This document shows positions 1-7,538 of a stretch of DNA of 64,000 nt, piece after piece; position 1 is the first letter of the stretch; every line of letters begins with the position of its first letter. The translations under genes were made by a program, and so were the position numbers. Location: the NCBI GenBank assembly GCA_963733845.1, contig CAVTEM010000007.1, positions 310,001 through 374,000 of the forward strand. The letters are read 5' to 3'. This DNA comes from DATFQE01 sp963733845 (lineage in GTDB: Bacteria; Actinomycetota; Thermoleophilia; Gaiellales; Gaiellaceae). The notes below the pieces were generated by a model. It ran no database searches. It was not told the origin of the DNA and saw only the letters and a program-made list of their open reading frames with translations.

Positions 1-2
1 AG

Positions 3-953
3 GCCTACGTCGACGAGAAGAACACCATGGTCGGCGCGCCGTACGTGAAGAGCGAGCACTACCCGATCTTCGACTGCGCGATCGGCGAGCGCGCGATCCA
101 CTACATGGGTCACGTGAAGATGATGGGCGCCGTCCAGCCGTTCATCTCGGGCGCGATCTCGAAGACCGTGAACATGCCCGAGACCGCCACGGTCGAGGAC
201 GTCATGCAGCTCTACGTCGACGCGTGGAAGCTCGGCACGAAGGCGATCGCCATCTACCGCGACAACTGCAAGGTCGCGCAGCCGCTGTCCGGGAAGTCCG
301 AGACCGCGACCGGCCTGCTCGCAGCCGCTTCGGCGCCTGCCGCTGCCGTAGCCGCTCCGCGCCGCCGCCGGCTCCCGGACGACCGCGTCGAGGTCGGCCG
401 CAAGTTCCGCGTCGGCGACTACGAGGGCTACATCCACGTCGGCCTGTTCGAGGACGGCACGCCCGGCGACATCTTCGTCGACATCGCCAAGGAGGGCACC
501 ACCCTCGCCGGCCTGATGAACTCGTTCATGATCGCCGTCTCGCTGGGCCTCCAGTACGGCGTGCCGCTCGAGGTGTACGTCTCGAAGTTCAGCCACATGC
601 GCTTCGAGCCGAGCGGCCAGACGAACGACGCCGACATCCGGGTCGCGAAGTCGATCGTCGACTACATCTTCCGCTGGATGGGCAAGAAGTTCCTCACGGT
701 CGACCAGCAGGAGGAGATCGGCATCCTCAGCGCCGAGGTGCGCGCGCGCCTAGCGGCTGGCTATGCAAACGGCGGCACGGTCGATCCCGCTGCTGCCCCT
801 GCCGCGCCGGTTGAGGCCGCCCCGCCGGGCCAGACCGCCCTCTTCAACGCGTGGGAGGACGCGGTCGAGTGCAGCCGCTGCGGAGGCCGGATGGTGCGAA
901 CGGGCAGCTGCTACACGTGCCGCGACTGCGGGACGAACACGGGCTGTAGCTAG
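3..953 (+). CDS. nrdJ: Vitamin B12-dependent (class II) ribonucleoside-diphosphate reductase, C-terminal part
   Basis: Adenosylcobalamin-dependent ribonucleotide reductase, which makes deoxyribonucleotides in the cytoplasm without needing oxygen. Only the C-terminal 316 codons are in the window; the frame is open from base 3 and the catalytic barrel lies upstream. The visible part begins with the conserved segment around HYMGHVKMMGAVQPFISGAI and continues with an Ala/Pro-rich hinge. It ends in a cysteine-rich zinc-ribbon tail (CSRCGG...CYTC..CG...GCS), as in NrdJ proteins, where the tail cysteines re-reduce the active site. Stop TAG at 951-953. The family assignment is firm. Confidence 0.95.
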   Translation, partial: AYVDEKNTMVGAPYVKSEHYPIFDCAIGERAIHYMGHVKMMGAVQPFISGAISKTVNMPETATVEDVMQLYVDAWKLGTKAIAIYRDNCKVAQPLSGKSETATGLLAAASAPAAAVAAPRRRRLPDDRVEVGRKFRVGDYEGYIHVGLFEDGTPGDIFVDIAKEGTTLAGLMNSFMIAVSLGLQYGVPLEVYVSKFSHMRFEPSGQTNDADIRVAKSIVDYIFRWMGKKFLTVDQQEEIGILSAEVRARLAAGYANGGTVDPAAAPAAPVEAAPPGQTALFNAWEDAVECSRCGGRMVRTGSCYTCRDCGTNTGCS

Positions 954-961
954 GCTCGCGC

Positions 962-1171
962 CTAAATAGGCGTCTGATTCCAGCCCCCAACCCCTAGCTC
1001 CGATCCCCCGCCCTGAAGGGTGTCCCACTCTTCCTGGATCAGCATCAGGTGCTCGCCGATTGCGCGGTAGCGTTCGAGCGACATGACTCGCGGATCGCGC
1101 TGGAACAGGTCGAAATCCTGATCGAAGCCTGCGTAAATCATGCGATTCATCGTCAGCAGTTGATCGTCCAC
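962..1171 (-). CDS. Small hypothetical protein (69 aa)
   Basis: GTG-initiated ORF on the minus strand whose first 19 nt overlap the end of the upstream cNMP-binding/oxidoreductase-like gene, suggesting translational coupling. The product is acidic and amphipathic (MDDQLLTMNRMIYAGFDQDF at the start) with no signal peptide or membrane segment. I do not recognise the family. Codon use resembles the upstream gene, which is visibly less GC-rich than the rest of the window. It runs to 8 nt from the end of nrdJ, so the two are convergent. Coding status is likely but not proven. Confidence 0.5.
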   Translation of the reverse strand: MDDQLLTMNRMIYAGFDQDFDLFQRDPRVMSLERYRAIGEHLMLIQEEWDTLQGGGSELGVGGWNQTPI

Positions 1172-2574
1172 GACTGCAGCTCCAGGTAGCGAGGGCCCTG
1201 CTCATCAGGTTCATACAGTCGCAGCCGCCCTGGCCGAATCGCGATATCGCCTGAACGCGTGAATTTCATCCAGAAATCGGCCATGAGCCATGGAACGCTC
1301 GGCTCGTTCTCTAGATAGACGTTCAACGTTCGCTCTTGGTAATCCCAGTTCGGCGAACTGCGTTTCTGACGCGCCGGCGGCTCGTAGTCGATGCTGGCTC
1401 GCACATACACCCCGTCGACGATGTGTTGCGGGCGATACGTGAGGGCCACCAGCGTTCTCGTCCCCGCAACTTCCGGGGTGTCGTGGGCCACGTCGATCAG
1501 TCCGATCGAGCTCAGAAGCTGCAGCACGTGCGGCAGTTCCAACAACGGCGGCGCTGTCGCATACGCCAGACCATGCTCTTTCGAGAACTCGATCTCGACG
1601 CGCTGCACCCGGCCGGCACGCTCGCCGGCAGATACTCGCTGGATCTCGCGCCGAATGATCTGCGGGACATCCGAGTACCACCATTGCGACGCCACCGCGG
1701 CCTTGATCCGCTCGCGCGCGACCCGATCGATCAGCGCATGCAGCTGCGCCTGATTCATCACCACCGGCTTGGGCAGGATCAGCTGTTTGACCCCGGCGTC
1801 GATATACCGCAGCGCCTCCTCGTAGAGGAACTCCGGCTTCAAAGGCATCTCCACGACCTGTCGCGCGCGGAGCTCAGGCGTCAGCTGCGCAAAGTAGCCG
1901 TCGTGCCACTCCTCGAACGACCGGAAGAGCAAACACTCTGGGCAGCTGCGTCCGAGGACGCTGGCCGCAAACCCGCCGCGGGTCAGGTGCGGATCGACAA
2001 CGGCGACCGCTTCCCAGGGATAGCCCGGCTTGGCGTACTTCGGTCCGATGTAGTTGTTGCCGTAGCGCCCGTAGCCGACGATCGTCGTCTGAAAGCGTGC
2101 GGCGACCTGCTCGTCGGGCGGCAAAGTTGCGCCGTTCTCGACGGTAAGCATGTCCGACACCAGATCTGACGTTCGGCGGAGCCGCTTGACCAGGATGCTG
2201 ATCAGGCGTTGCCGATAGTGGGGAAACCGGTCCAGAAAGGCGTGAAAGTCGTCACGCTGAATCACGAGCAGCGTGCTGGGTGAGACCGCCCGTCCGGCGG
2301 CGGTGCGCGGCTGATCGTCGAGCACCGCGATCTCACCCAACATGTCGCCACGCCGAAACCGCTCGACGAACACCTCGCCATCCTGCGATGGCAGCAGAAC
2401 CTGAATCGTTCCATCCAGCACGACGAACAGCTGATCGCCCGGCGAACCGTTCGCAAGCAGCTGCTCGCCGGCGGCGACTGCTCGCCGCTTCCCAACCGTC
2501 AGCAGAAAGGCGGCCTCGTCTTCGCTCAGCGAGCTAAACAGGGGACTCTGCGCCAGGAGCTGTGAAAGCAGCAT
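1153..2574 (-). CDS. Cyclic-nucleotide-binding domain fused to a Gfo/Idh-type oxidoreductase-like domain
   Basis: 473-aa cytoplasmic protein. Residues about 1-130 form a CRP/cNMP-binding beta-roll (LFVVLDGTIQVLL, then GDMLGEIAVLDDQPRTA, the phosphate-binding cassette). There is no C-terminal helix-turn-helix. The rest resembles Gfo/Idh/MocA proteins: a Rossmann-like start (FQTTIVGYGRYGNNYIGPKY), a lysine-containing ILPKPVVMNQAQLHALID segment, and a C-terminal sheet domain. This suggests a dehydrogenase-like enzyme or sensor gated by a cyclic nucleotide; the substrate is unknown. ATG 2574 was chosen because the beta-roll begins there; no clear ribosome-binding site is visible. The gene lies 117 nt downstream of the amidohydrolase gene. 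Its base composition is lower in GC than its neighbours, consistent with acquisition. Confidence 0.75.
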   Translation of the reverse strand: MLLSQLLAQSPLFSSLSEDEAAFLLTVGKRRAVAAGEQLLANGSPGDQLFVVLDGTIQVLLPSQDGEVFVERFRRGDMLGEIAVLDDQPRTAAGRAVSPSTLLVIQRDDFHAFLDRFPHYRQRLISILVKRLRRTSDLVSDMLTVENGATLPPDEQVAARFQTTIVGYGRYGNNYIGPKYAKPGYPWEAVAVVDPHLTRGGFAASVLGRSCPECLLFRSFEEWHDGYFAQLTPELRARQVVEMPLKPEFLYEEALRYIDAGVKQLILPKPVVMNQAQLHALIDRVARERIKAAVASQWWYSDVPQIIRREIQRVSAGERAGRVQRVEIEFSKEHGLAYATAPPLLELPHVLQLLSSIGLIDVAHDTPEVAGTRTLVALTYRPQHIVDGVYVRASIDYEPPARQKRSSPNWDYQERTLNVYLENEPSVPWLMADFWMKFTRSGDIAIRPGRLRLYEPDEQGPRYLELQSWTINC

Positions 2575-2581
2575 TCGGTCG

Positions 2582-2619
2582 CGTCGAGGGGTGAGGTGAG
2601 TCGTGCCCACGCCTCGACG
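2582..2619. promoter_or_regulatory. Inverted repeat upstream of the cNMP-binding fusion gene
   Basis: CGTCGAGG at 2582-2589 is repeated inverted as CCTCGACG at 2612-2619, 8 nt from the start codon at 2574. It could be an operator or a hairpin in the 5' leader; the 22-nt spacer favours an RNA hairpin near the ribosome-binding region. No regulator can be assigned. Confidence 0.3.
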
Positions 2620-2690
2620 GTACGAGGGCCCCCGAGCAGGCGCGAGGTGGATTCCCCTAGACGACGGGGTCGCAGCCCTACGATTAGCTG

Positions 2691-3689
2691 TCAGCCCGCG
2701 GCAGCGCCGACCGTCTGCTCCACGTTCATGCCGTGGAGCCGCAGGAGGTTCTCGCCGAGGATCTTTCGCTTGGCCTGCTCGGTGAGCTGCGGGTACCCGT
2801 AGCCGTCGATCAGATCCTGCGGCAGCTCGAACTCCGAGAACGCCTTGAGCGCCCACTGCGGATGCCAGATCGGCGCTTCGCTGCCGTAGATGATCTTGTC
2901 CTCGCCGCACCAGAAGAGCAGCTTGCCGAGCACCTCGGCGAACTGACGCGGAGCGCGGACGACGAAGTTCACCGTCGCCGCGAGCGAGGCATAGAGATTG
3001 GGGAAGCGGATCAGCTGCCAGCAGACCTCGTCGAGGAACGGCAGGCCGACGTGGTAGATGACGAAGTTGATGTCCGGGAAGTTCTCGGCCGCGCCGTCCA
3101 TGTCCCAGGTCTGGGTGTGCTCGATGTGTTGCGGCCCGAGGGGGACGCCCTTGTGCACGCCGATCAGGTTGACGCCGAGCTCCTGGGCCTTCTCGAAGAT
3201 CGGGAACGCGATCCTGGGGTCGTCCATGCGCCACGGGAAGTGCTGGCCGTAGTCGTAGCGGACGTTGTAGAGCTTGAAGGCTCGGGCGCCGAACTCGTTG
3301 ACCTGGCGCTCCATCAGGTCTAGCGCCTTGCGGCCCTCGAGAGGATTGATCGAGCCCCAGAAGACCGTCTTCTCGGGACGTAGCTGGGCGAGCTCGGCGC
3401 ACCGCTCCCACGGCGAGAGGCCGTCCTTGAACATGTCGGTGAGCGGCAGCGGCATCGCGATCAGCATGTCCGTGTCGGACTCGTCGTAGACCATGCGGTC
3501 GATCTCTTCGGGTGACCATTCGCGGAGGAACTCCTCGGCGGACATGACGCGCTCGCCCTCGGGGGTCAGCACCTGGTGGAAGGCGTAGAGGTGGTTGTCG
3601 AACATCTCGCCCGCCTTGCCGAGGGCGTTGTCCTTGTCGAAGTTGAAGACGTGGGCGACGCAGTCGAACACGAACGCGCCGTTGATCAT
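2691..3689 (-). CDS. Amidohydrolase family protein (amidohydrolase-2 type TIM barrel)
   Basis: 332-aa predicted cytoplasmic metal-dependent hydrolase or decarboxylase of the amidohydrolase-2 group. Visible features are the N-terminal FDCVAHVF strand, histidines in HKGVPLGPQH and IYHVGLPF on later strands, and the C-terminal YGSEAPIW segment. In most relatives the last motif is G(T/S)DxP, with aspartate as metal ligand; here it is glutamate, so metal binding may differ. ATG 3689 overlaps the stop of the preceding MIP18-type gene by 4 nt, showing a two-gene operon. The pairing suggests the DUF59 partner helps load or service a metal centre, but the substrate is unknown. Confidence 0.85.
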   Translation of the reverse strand: MINGAFVFDCVAHVFNFDKDNALGKAGEMFDNHLYAFHQVLTPEGERVMSAEEFLREWSPEEIDRMVYDESDTDMLIAMPLPLTDMFKDGLSPWERCAELAQLRPEKTVFWGSINPLEGRKALDLMERQVNEFGARAFKLYNVRYDYGQHFPWRMDDPRIAFPIFEKAQELGVNLIGVHKGVPLGPQHIEHTQTWDMDGAAENFPDINFVIYHVGLPFLDEVCWQLIRFPNLYASLAATVNFVVRAPRQFAEVLGKLLFWCGEDKIIYGSEAPIWHPQWALKAFSEFELPQDLIDGYGYPQLTEQAKRKILGENLLRLHGMNVEQTVGAAAG

Positions 3690-4102
3690 GGTCGCGACCT
3701 CCCTGGGCTTTCCTGCGATTGCACGTGCGCAGCGACGTACTGCTCCCGGTCTCCGATCGTGGCCGGGTCGGGCAGGAAGCGGAGCTTCGCCCTGGCCTCC
3801 GGCGAGAGCCGCTCCGACCCCCAGGCCTTCTCCCAGACGATCTCGACCGCCGCGCCTTCCACCTCCGGCAGCGCCTCCACACGCTCGCGCACCGCGGTGA
3901 GCAGCTCGACGGCGAACGGACACCAGCCTGACGTGAGGACGAGCTCCAGGCGTGCCTCGCCGTCGGCGAAGCGGACCGAGTCGATCAGCCCCATGTCGAC
4001 GACCGAGATGCCCTGCTCGCGGCAGCAGGGGTCGTACACCGACCGCAACGCCTCGACGACGGCCGCGGACACGTCGGGCTGAGTCGCCTCGCCCGCCTCC
4101 AC
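3686..4102 (-). CDS. MIP18/DUF59-family metal-sulfur cluster assembly protein
   Basis: 138-aa protein of the MIP18 (DUF59, PaaD/SufT-like) family, which helps assemble or deliver Fe-S clusters. The family signature is visible as VYDPCC, ISVVDMGLIDSVRF and LTSGWCPFAVEL, with the conserved cysteine in CPFA. The C-terminal third carries an unassigned extension (WEKAWGSERLSPEARAKLRF). I chose GTG 4102 because TATAGT lies 6 nt upstream, a leaderless arrangement repeated elsewhere in the window; an in-frame ATG at 4150 would add 16 basic residues. The stop overlaps the amidohydrolase start (ATGA). Confidence 0.85.
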   Translation of the reverse strand: MEAGEATQPDVSAAVVEALRSVYDPCCREQGISVVDMGLIDSVRFADGEARLELVLTSGWCPFAVELLTAVRERVEALPEVEGAAVEIVWEKAWGSERLSPEARAKLRFLPDPATIGDREQYVAAHVQSQESPGRSRP

Positions 4103-4108
4103 GCGGCG

Positions 4109-4114
4109 ACTATA
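4109..4114 (-). promoter_or_regulatory. -10 element of a leaderless promoter (MIP18 gene)
   Basis: TATAGT on the minus strand, followed by CGCCGC and then the GTG start at 4102. A 6-nt gap places the transcription start on or next to the start codon. The DUF389 gene at 39862 has the same spacer and start (TATCAT-CGCCGC-GTG). Confidence 0.55.
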
Positions 4115-4457
4115 CGCCCGTCGCCGAGCGGGTTGCGGCTGGGTCGTCAAGCGCAGGCACCTTGCGGCTGTTCACGGGCCGCCTGCCAGGCAAACCGGCG
4201 ACTCCGGAGCCGGACGCCTCGCCCGGACGGCCTACTCTGGCTGACGAACACCGTCGACCCGAGCTCTCGGACTGACCGAACTCCAGAGCGCGGCTGAGCA
4301 CGCTGACTGAATCGCGGCTACACTGCTTCAGCGCGTTCGTCCTGGCATCAAAGCCGCAGAGGCGCTGCACCTTCCTCTTCGAGTTGTCCCATGGGGCTGA
4401 GCGCAACAGTGGAGCTCAATCGAGCTCTCTGATGAACGAAGACCGAAGGAGCATCAC
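4115..4457. other. Intergenic region between divergent genes, no gene seen
   Basis: About 340 nt between the leftward MIP18 gene and the rightward monooxygenase-like gene. No ORF with coding character is seen on either strand. A possible -10 element for the rightward gene is TACACT at 4319-4324, which would give a leader of about 125 nt containing the conserved motif at 4414-4431. Confidence 0.5.
4414..4431 (+). promoter_or_regulatory. Leader motif shared with the gene at 4912 (copy 1)
   Basis: GCTCAATCGAGCTCTCTG lies 44 nt before the ATG at 4458 and matches 15 of 18 bases of the motif 45 nt before the ATG at 4912. A CGAAGGA ribosome-binding segment follows both. In this copy GAGCTC-AATC-GAGCTC can fold into a hairpin, but the second copy cannot form the same one. 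A shared promoter or protein-binding site is therefore more likely than a conserved RNA fold. Confidence 0.45.
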
Positions 4458-4772
4458 ATGCATGCCACCATCCGCCGCTACGAGGGCGTCGACCAGAACC
4501 GGACCGACGAGCTGACCACGAAGGTCAATGAGAGCCTCGCTCCGAAGCTGAGCAAGCTTCCGGGCTTCGCCGGCTACTACCTGATCGAGACCGGCAACGG
4601 CATCATGAGCTCGCTCAGCTTGTTCGAGAACGTCGAGCAGGCCGAGGAGTCGACTCGCGTGGCGGCCACGTGGGTGCGCGACGAGAAGCTCGAGAGCGCG
4701 TTCCCGAACTCGCCGAAGGTCACGAGCGGCAAGGTGCTCGCGCGCAGCAACGGCGCGCCCGTCGTCGCTTAG
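4458..4772 (+). CDS. Antibiotic-biosynthesis-monooxygenase-like (ABM, dimeric alpha/beta barrel) protein
   Basis: 104-aa soluble protein with the size and pattern of the ABM/ferredoxin-like dimeric barrel fold: an early strand (ATIRRYEGV), a long helix (RTDELTTKVNESLAPKLSKL), the PGFAGYYLIE strand, then SSLSLFENVEQAEESTRVAA and WVRDEKLESAF. Proteins of this kind act as small oxygenases or as stand-alone stress-related barrels; no catalytic residue can be named. Start ATG 4458 has a good GAAGGAG ribosome-binding site. A strong hairpin terminator follows at 4801. Confidence 0.75.
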   Translation: MHATIRRYEGVDQNRTDELTTKVNESLAPKLSKLPGFAGYYLIETGNGIMSSLSLFENVEQAEESTRVAATWVRDEKLESAFPNSPKVTSGKVLARSNGAPVVA

Positions 4773-4800
4773 AGATTCGCGTAGCGGCACGCGGAATGCC

Positions 4801-4830
4801 GGGAGAGGGTCCGTTCGCGGATCCTCTCCC
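4801..4830 (+). terminator. Hairpin terminator after the ABM-like gene
   Basis: 13-bp stem (GGGAGAGGGTCCG with CGGATCCTCTCCC, one G-U wobble) closed by a TTCG loop, 28 nt after the stop codon. No T-tract follows, as is usual for terminators in GC-rich actinobacteria. Confidence 0.7.
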
Positions 4831-4866
4831 GCTGTTCCCACCCCGCATCTCCACACGCATCAGGGG

Positions 4867-4884
4867 GCTCAACCGGGCTCTCCG
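4867..4884 (+). promoter_or_regulatory. Leader motif shared with the gene at 4458 (copy 2)
   Basis: GCTCAACCGGGCTCTCCG, 45 nt before the ATG at 4912, with three differences from copy 1. The conserved distance to the start codon suggests a common transcription factor, sigma factor or post-transcriptional regulator for the two genes. Confidence 0.45.
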
Positions 4885-4911
4885 GCCTATCGGACGAAGG
4901 AAAGCGAGTGA

Positions 4912-5064
4912 ATGATGAACACGAACGTGACGATGTCCCAGCAGGACGCGGACGCCCAGACCCAGAAGGATTTGACGGGCAAGGTCGGCGTCAGGCTGAC
5001 ACGGCCGGAAAAGTCCGGCTCCTCGCCCTGGAGCAGGGTGAAGCGCCTGCTTCGGCTGGGCTAG
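4912..5064 (+). CDS. Small hypothetical protein (50 aa), possibly the first part of a broken gene
   Basis: ATG at 4912 (or 4915) has a GAAGGA ribosome-binding site and the leader motif described above. Nearly all third codon positions are G or C, which supports real coding. The product begins MMNTNVTMSQQDADAQTQKD and ends in a basic, leucine-rich stretch; no family is recognised. A second coding-like stretch in another frame runs from about 5064 to 5249 (GTG at 5106; product ends in ERKVEIERGKDKPGRARPHG). The region may hold one gene of about 110 codons broken by frame errors, or two small overlapping genes. Confidence 0.4.
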   Translation: MMNTNVTMSQQDADAQTQKDLTGKVGVRLTRPEKSGSSPWSRVKRLLRLG

Positions 5065-5294
5065 GCAACGGCCGGTTCGGCAGCCTTTCGCTGTCGGACT
5101 CGCAGGTGAGCCGGCTTCGCGACTGGGAGGTCGTCGACCGCTTGGTCGAGGCCGGCTCCTCGCGCCTGAGCGCCGAGCGGAAGGTCGAGATCGAGCGAGG
5201 CAAGGACAAGCCTGGTCGCGCTCGGCCGCACGGCATGGCCCGCCGCTAGACCTCCCGAGCACGACGGCGAAAATCCCGCACGATGCGCCGCTGC

Positions 5295-5300
5295 TAAGGT
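5295..5300 (+). promoter_or_regulatory. -10 element of a leaderless promoter (S8 peptidase remnant)
   Basis: TAAGGT followed by CGCGAGG and ATG at 5308. The 13-nt block GCTAAGGTCGCGA is identical to the one before the ltrA-like gene at 11634, giving two copies of the same leaderless promoter. Confidence 0.5.
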
Positions 5301-5307
5301 CGCGAGG

Positions 5308-6544
5308 ATGACCCCGGGATCGGGCGCACGTCGACCCCGACGGCTCGGTCCTGGTTCCCGGGCAGCAGGAGTTCAACCAGTGCGGTGTCGCGACGTGGTC
5401 TTGCGTGACCGCGCCGAGCAGGTCGATCAACAGCACCACCGTTCAGGTGGTCAACGGCGTGCCGCAGCCCCGCTACGGAAGCTCGTCGGGCACGTCGATG
5501 GCCGGCCCGCACTCGGCGGCCGCGCTGGCACTGATCATGCAGCGCTTCCCGTACCTGACGAACGAGCAGGCGCTCTACACGATGTTCACGACCGGTCGGC
5601 AGAACAACACCATCAACGACGCAGCAGGCGTTGCCGTTCCGAATCCCACGCGTGGTCAGATGGTGCAGACCCCCGACCGGCGGAACGGCTGGCACACGCC
5701 CAGCCTGCGCGACGCCTTCAAGGGTCCGGGCCAGCTGCTCGGGCCGTCCGACGTCGACACGCAGGGCTATAGCGACGTGTGGTCGAACGACATCTCCGAC
5801 GTCGCCATCCAGGCGCGCCAGCAGGAAGACGCCGACGAAGCGGCCGCTTGGGAGGCGACGAAGGTCGCCAGGGGCTGGACCAACGGCCTTCCGCCCGACG
5901 CGAGCGACATCGACAAGTCGGACTTCGCCATCGGCACCCGCCGCGAGCAGGCACGCAATGCGCGCGTGTACGAGGGCAGCTTCACGAAACGAGGCCTAGG
6001 AACCCTGTTCCTCACCGGCAACGACACGTGGCACGGCGCGAGCACGGTTCTCGGCGGCAAGCTCTCGGTCGTCGGCTCGCACGCGAGCTCGGTCGACGTC
6101 GAGGGCGGCACGCTCGGCGGCAGCGGCACTATCGCCGGCGACATCGACGTCGCTGGGGGCGTGCTGCAGCCGGGTCTCACGCCGGAGGAAGCGGCGAGCA
6201 TCACCGACGTGGCCGTCGCCCCCGGCAATGTCCTCAACGTGGGCGGCGACGTGAGCGTCGCCCGGGAGGGCGGCGTCGCGGTGACCATCAGGAGCGACGA
6301 CGACTACACGAGCGTCGAGGCCGCGGGGGACCTGGTGCTGGACGGCCGGCTGACTCTCGATGTGCAGGGCGCACTGACCCCGGGCACCGTGCTGACGATC
6401 ATGCGCGGCGACTCGATCGAGGGCAACTTCCACGCGATGCCCGAGAGGCGCGTCGTGAACACGGGCGGCTACCTGTTCAGGGTGTCGTACCGAAACGCGA
6501 GCGTGACGCTGACCGTGATGCACGCGGTGCCGGCAACGCCGTAA
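5308..6544 (+). pseudogene. S8 (subtilisin) peptidase remnant with a passenger-type repeat region
   Basis: The reading frame from about 5312 encodes the last third of a subtilase catalytic domain, including the serine motif GSSSGTSMAGPHSAAALALI and the block FNQCGVATWSCVTAP seen in S8 autotransporter peptidases. The Asp and His parts of the catalytic triad are absent. After the domain come an acidic linker and beta-helix-like repeats typical of autotransporter passengers (LFLTGNDTWHGASTVLGGKL, GGSGTIAGD), but no beta-barrel. A promoter and ATG at 5308 stand in the wrong frame, one inserted base away. It looks like an N-terminal truncation with the promoter fused to the remainder and is unlikely to encode an active peptidase. 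Confidence 0.7.
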
Positions 6545-6554
6545 CACCCGCTGA

Positions 6555-6584
6555 GGCCGCCGCCTGACCCTTCAGGCGGCGGCC
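6555..6584 (+). terminator. Hairpin terminator after the S8 peptidase remnant
   Basis: Perfect 13-bp stem, GGCCGCCGCCTGA paired with TCAGGCGGCGGCC, loop CCCT, 10 nt after the stop codon. No T-tract. Confidence 0.75.
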
Positions 6585-6717
6585 GGCGGCTGAGCGCGAC
6601 ACTGGCGATGAGTTTCCGGGTCGCCGCAAGTCTCATTTCGTGATCTCGGTAGCGTCCGGTCCGACGAATGGATTCGGCTCGTGCGGGCGCGCTCGAGTCC
6701 GACTGGAGGGAGATGAG

Positions 6718-7455
6718 ATGTCTGAACACACGATCGGCACCCGTGAGGAATGGCAGGCGGCCCGGGACGAGCTCGCCAAGCTCGAGGCCGAGCAGGCGGA
6801 GCGAAACGAGGAGGTCAAGCAAAAGCGTCGCGATCTCCCCTGGGTCGCGGTCGAGAAGGAGTACGAGTTCGACACCGAGGAGGGCAAGAAGACCCTCGCC
6901 GAGCTCTTCGACGGGCGCTCACAGCTGCTGGCCTACAACATCATGTTCGGGCCCGACTACACGCGCGGCGCCTGCCCCGGCTGCACCAACCTGGGCGACG
7001 GGCTCGACGGCTCGCTCGTCCACCTGAACCACCGCGACGTGACGCTGATCTGCTTCTCGCGGGCGCCGATCGAGCGGCTGACCGAGTACAAGCGGCGGAT
7101 GGGCTGGCAGTTCCCCTACGTCTCCACGTACAACACCGACTTCGCCTTCGACTTCGGCCTTGCCGCGACGGAGGAGCAGGTGCAGCAGATTCCCGAGCTC
7201 AAGGAAATGGTCGACAACCCACCCGATTTTCTCCAGGAGTGGTCGGAGCAGGTCGGGGCCGAGATCAAGGACGGGATGCGCGAGAACCCGACCTGGATCA
7301 CCTTCGCGCGCGAGAACGGGACCGTCTACCACACGTACACGGTGATGGCGCCCGATCCGTTCGTCCAGCCGTACTTCAGCTTCCTGCTCGAGCGAACACC
7401 GAAGCCTCAACCCCCCGAGCCCCGCGCTTGGCGGAAGGACGAGTACCCGGACTGA
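6718..7455 (+). CDS. DUF899 family thioredoxin-like protein
   Basis: 245-aa cytoplasmic protein of the DUF899 family, thioredoxin-fold proteins with a CxxC centre. The core is clear: LPWVAVEKEYEFDTEEGKKT, then YNIMFGPDYTRGACPGCTN with the CPGC pair, then DVTLICFSRAPIERL and GWQFPYVSTYNTDFAFDF. A redox or peroxiredoxin-like role is inferred from the fold; no substrate is known. ATG 6718 was chosen because GGAGGGAG lies just upstream. A strong hairpin after the stop separates it from the convergent DUF6351 gene. Confidence 0.88.
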   Translation: MSEHTIGTREEWQAARDELAKLEAEQAERNEEVKQKRRDLPWVAVEKEYEFDTEEGKKTLAELFDGRSQLLAYNIMFGPDYTRGACPGCTNLGDGLDGSLVHLNHRDVTLICFSRAPIERLTEYKRRMGWQFPYVSTYNTDFAFDFGLAATEEQVQQIPELKEMVDNPPDFLQEWSEQVGAEIKDGMRENPTWITFARENGTVYHTYTVMAPDPFVQPYFSFLLERTPKPQPPEPRAWRKDEYPD

Positions 7456-7488
7456 CGCCGAAGCCGCTGGTAGGACGTTCGCCAAGCT

Positions 7489-7525
7489 GAGGGCGCGGCG
7501 GCCGAGCGAGCACCGCCGCGCCCTC
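7489..7525. terminator. Bidirectional hairpin terminator between convergent genes
   Basis: 13-bp perfect stem (GAGGGCGCGGCGG with CCGCCGCGCCCTC) and an 11-nt loop, between the DUF899 stop at 7455 and the DUF6351 stop at 7539. It can serve both strands. Confidence 0.7.
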
Positions 7526-7538
7526 GACAGGTCGCGGG

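Noticed and set aside
4110..4406. 98-codon minus-strand ORF upstream of the ABM-like gene
   Set aside because: No ribosome-binding site, poor codon bias and no recognisable protein; overlaps likely promoter DNA.
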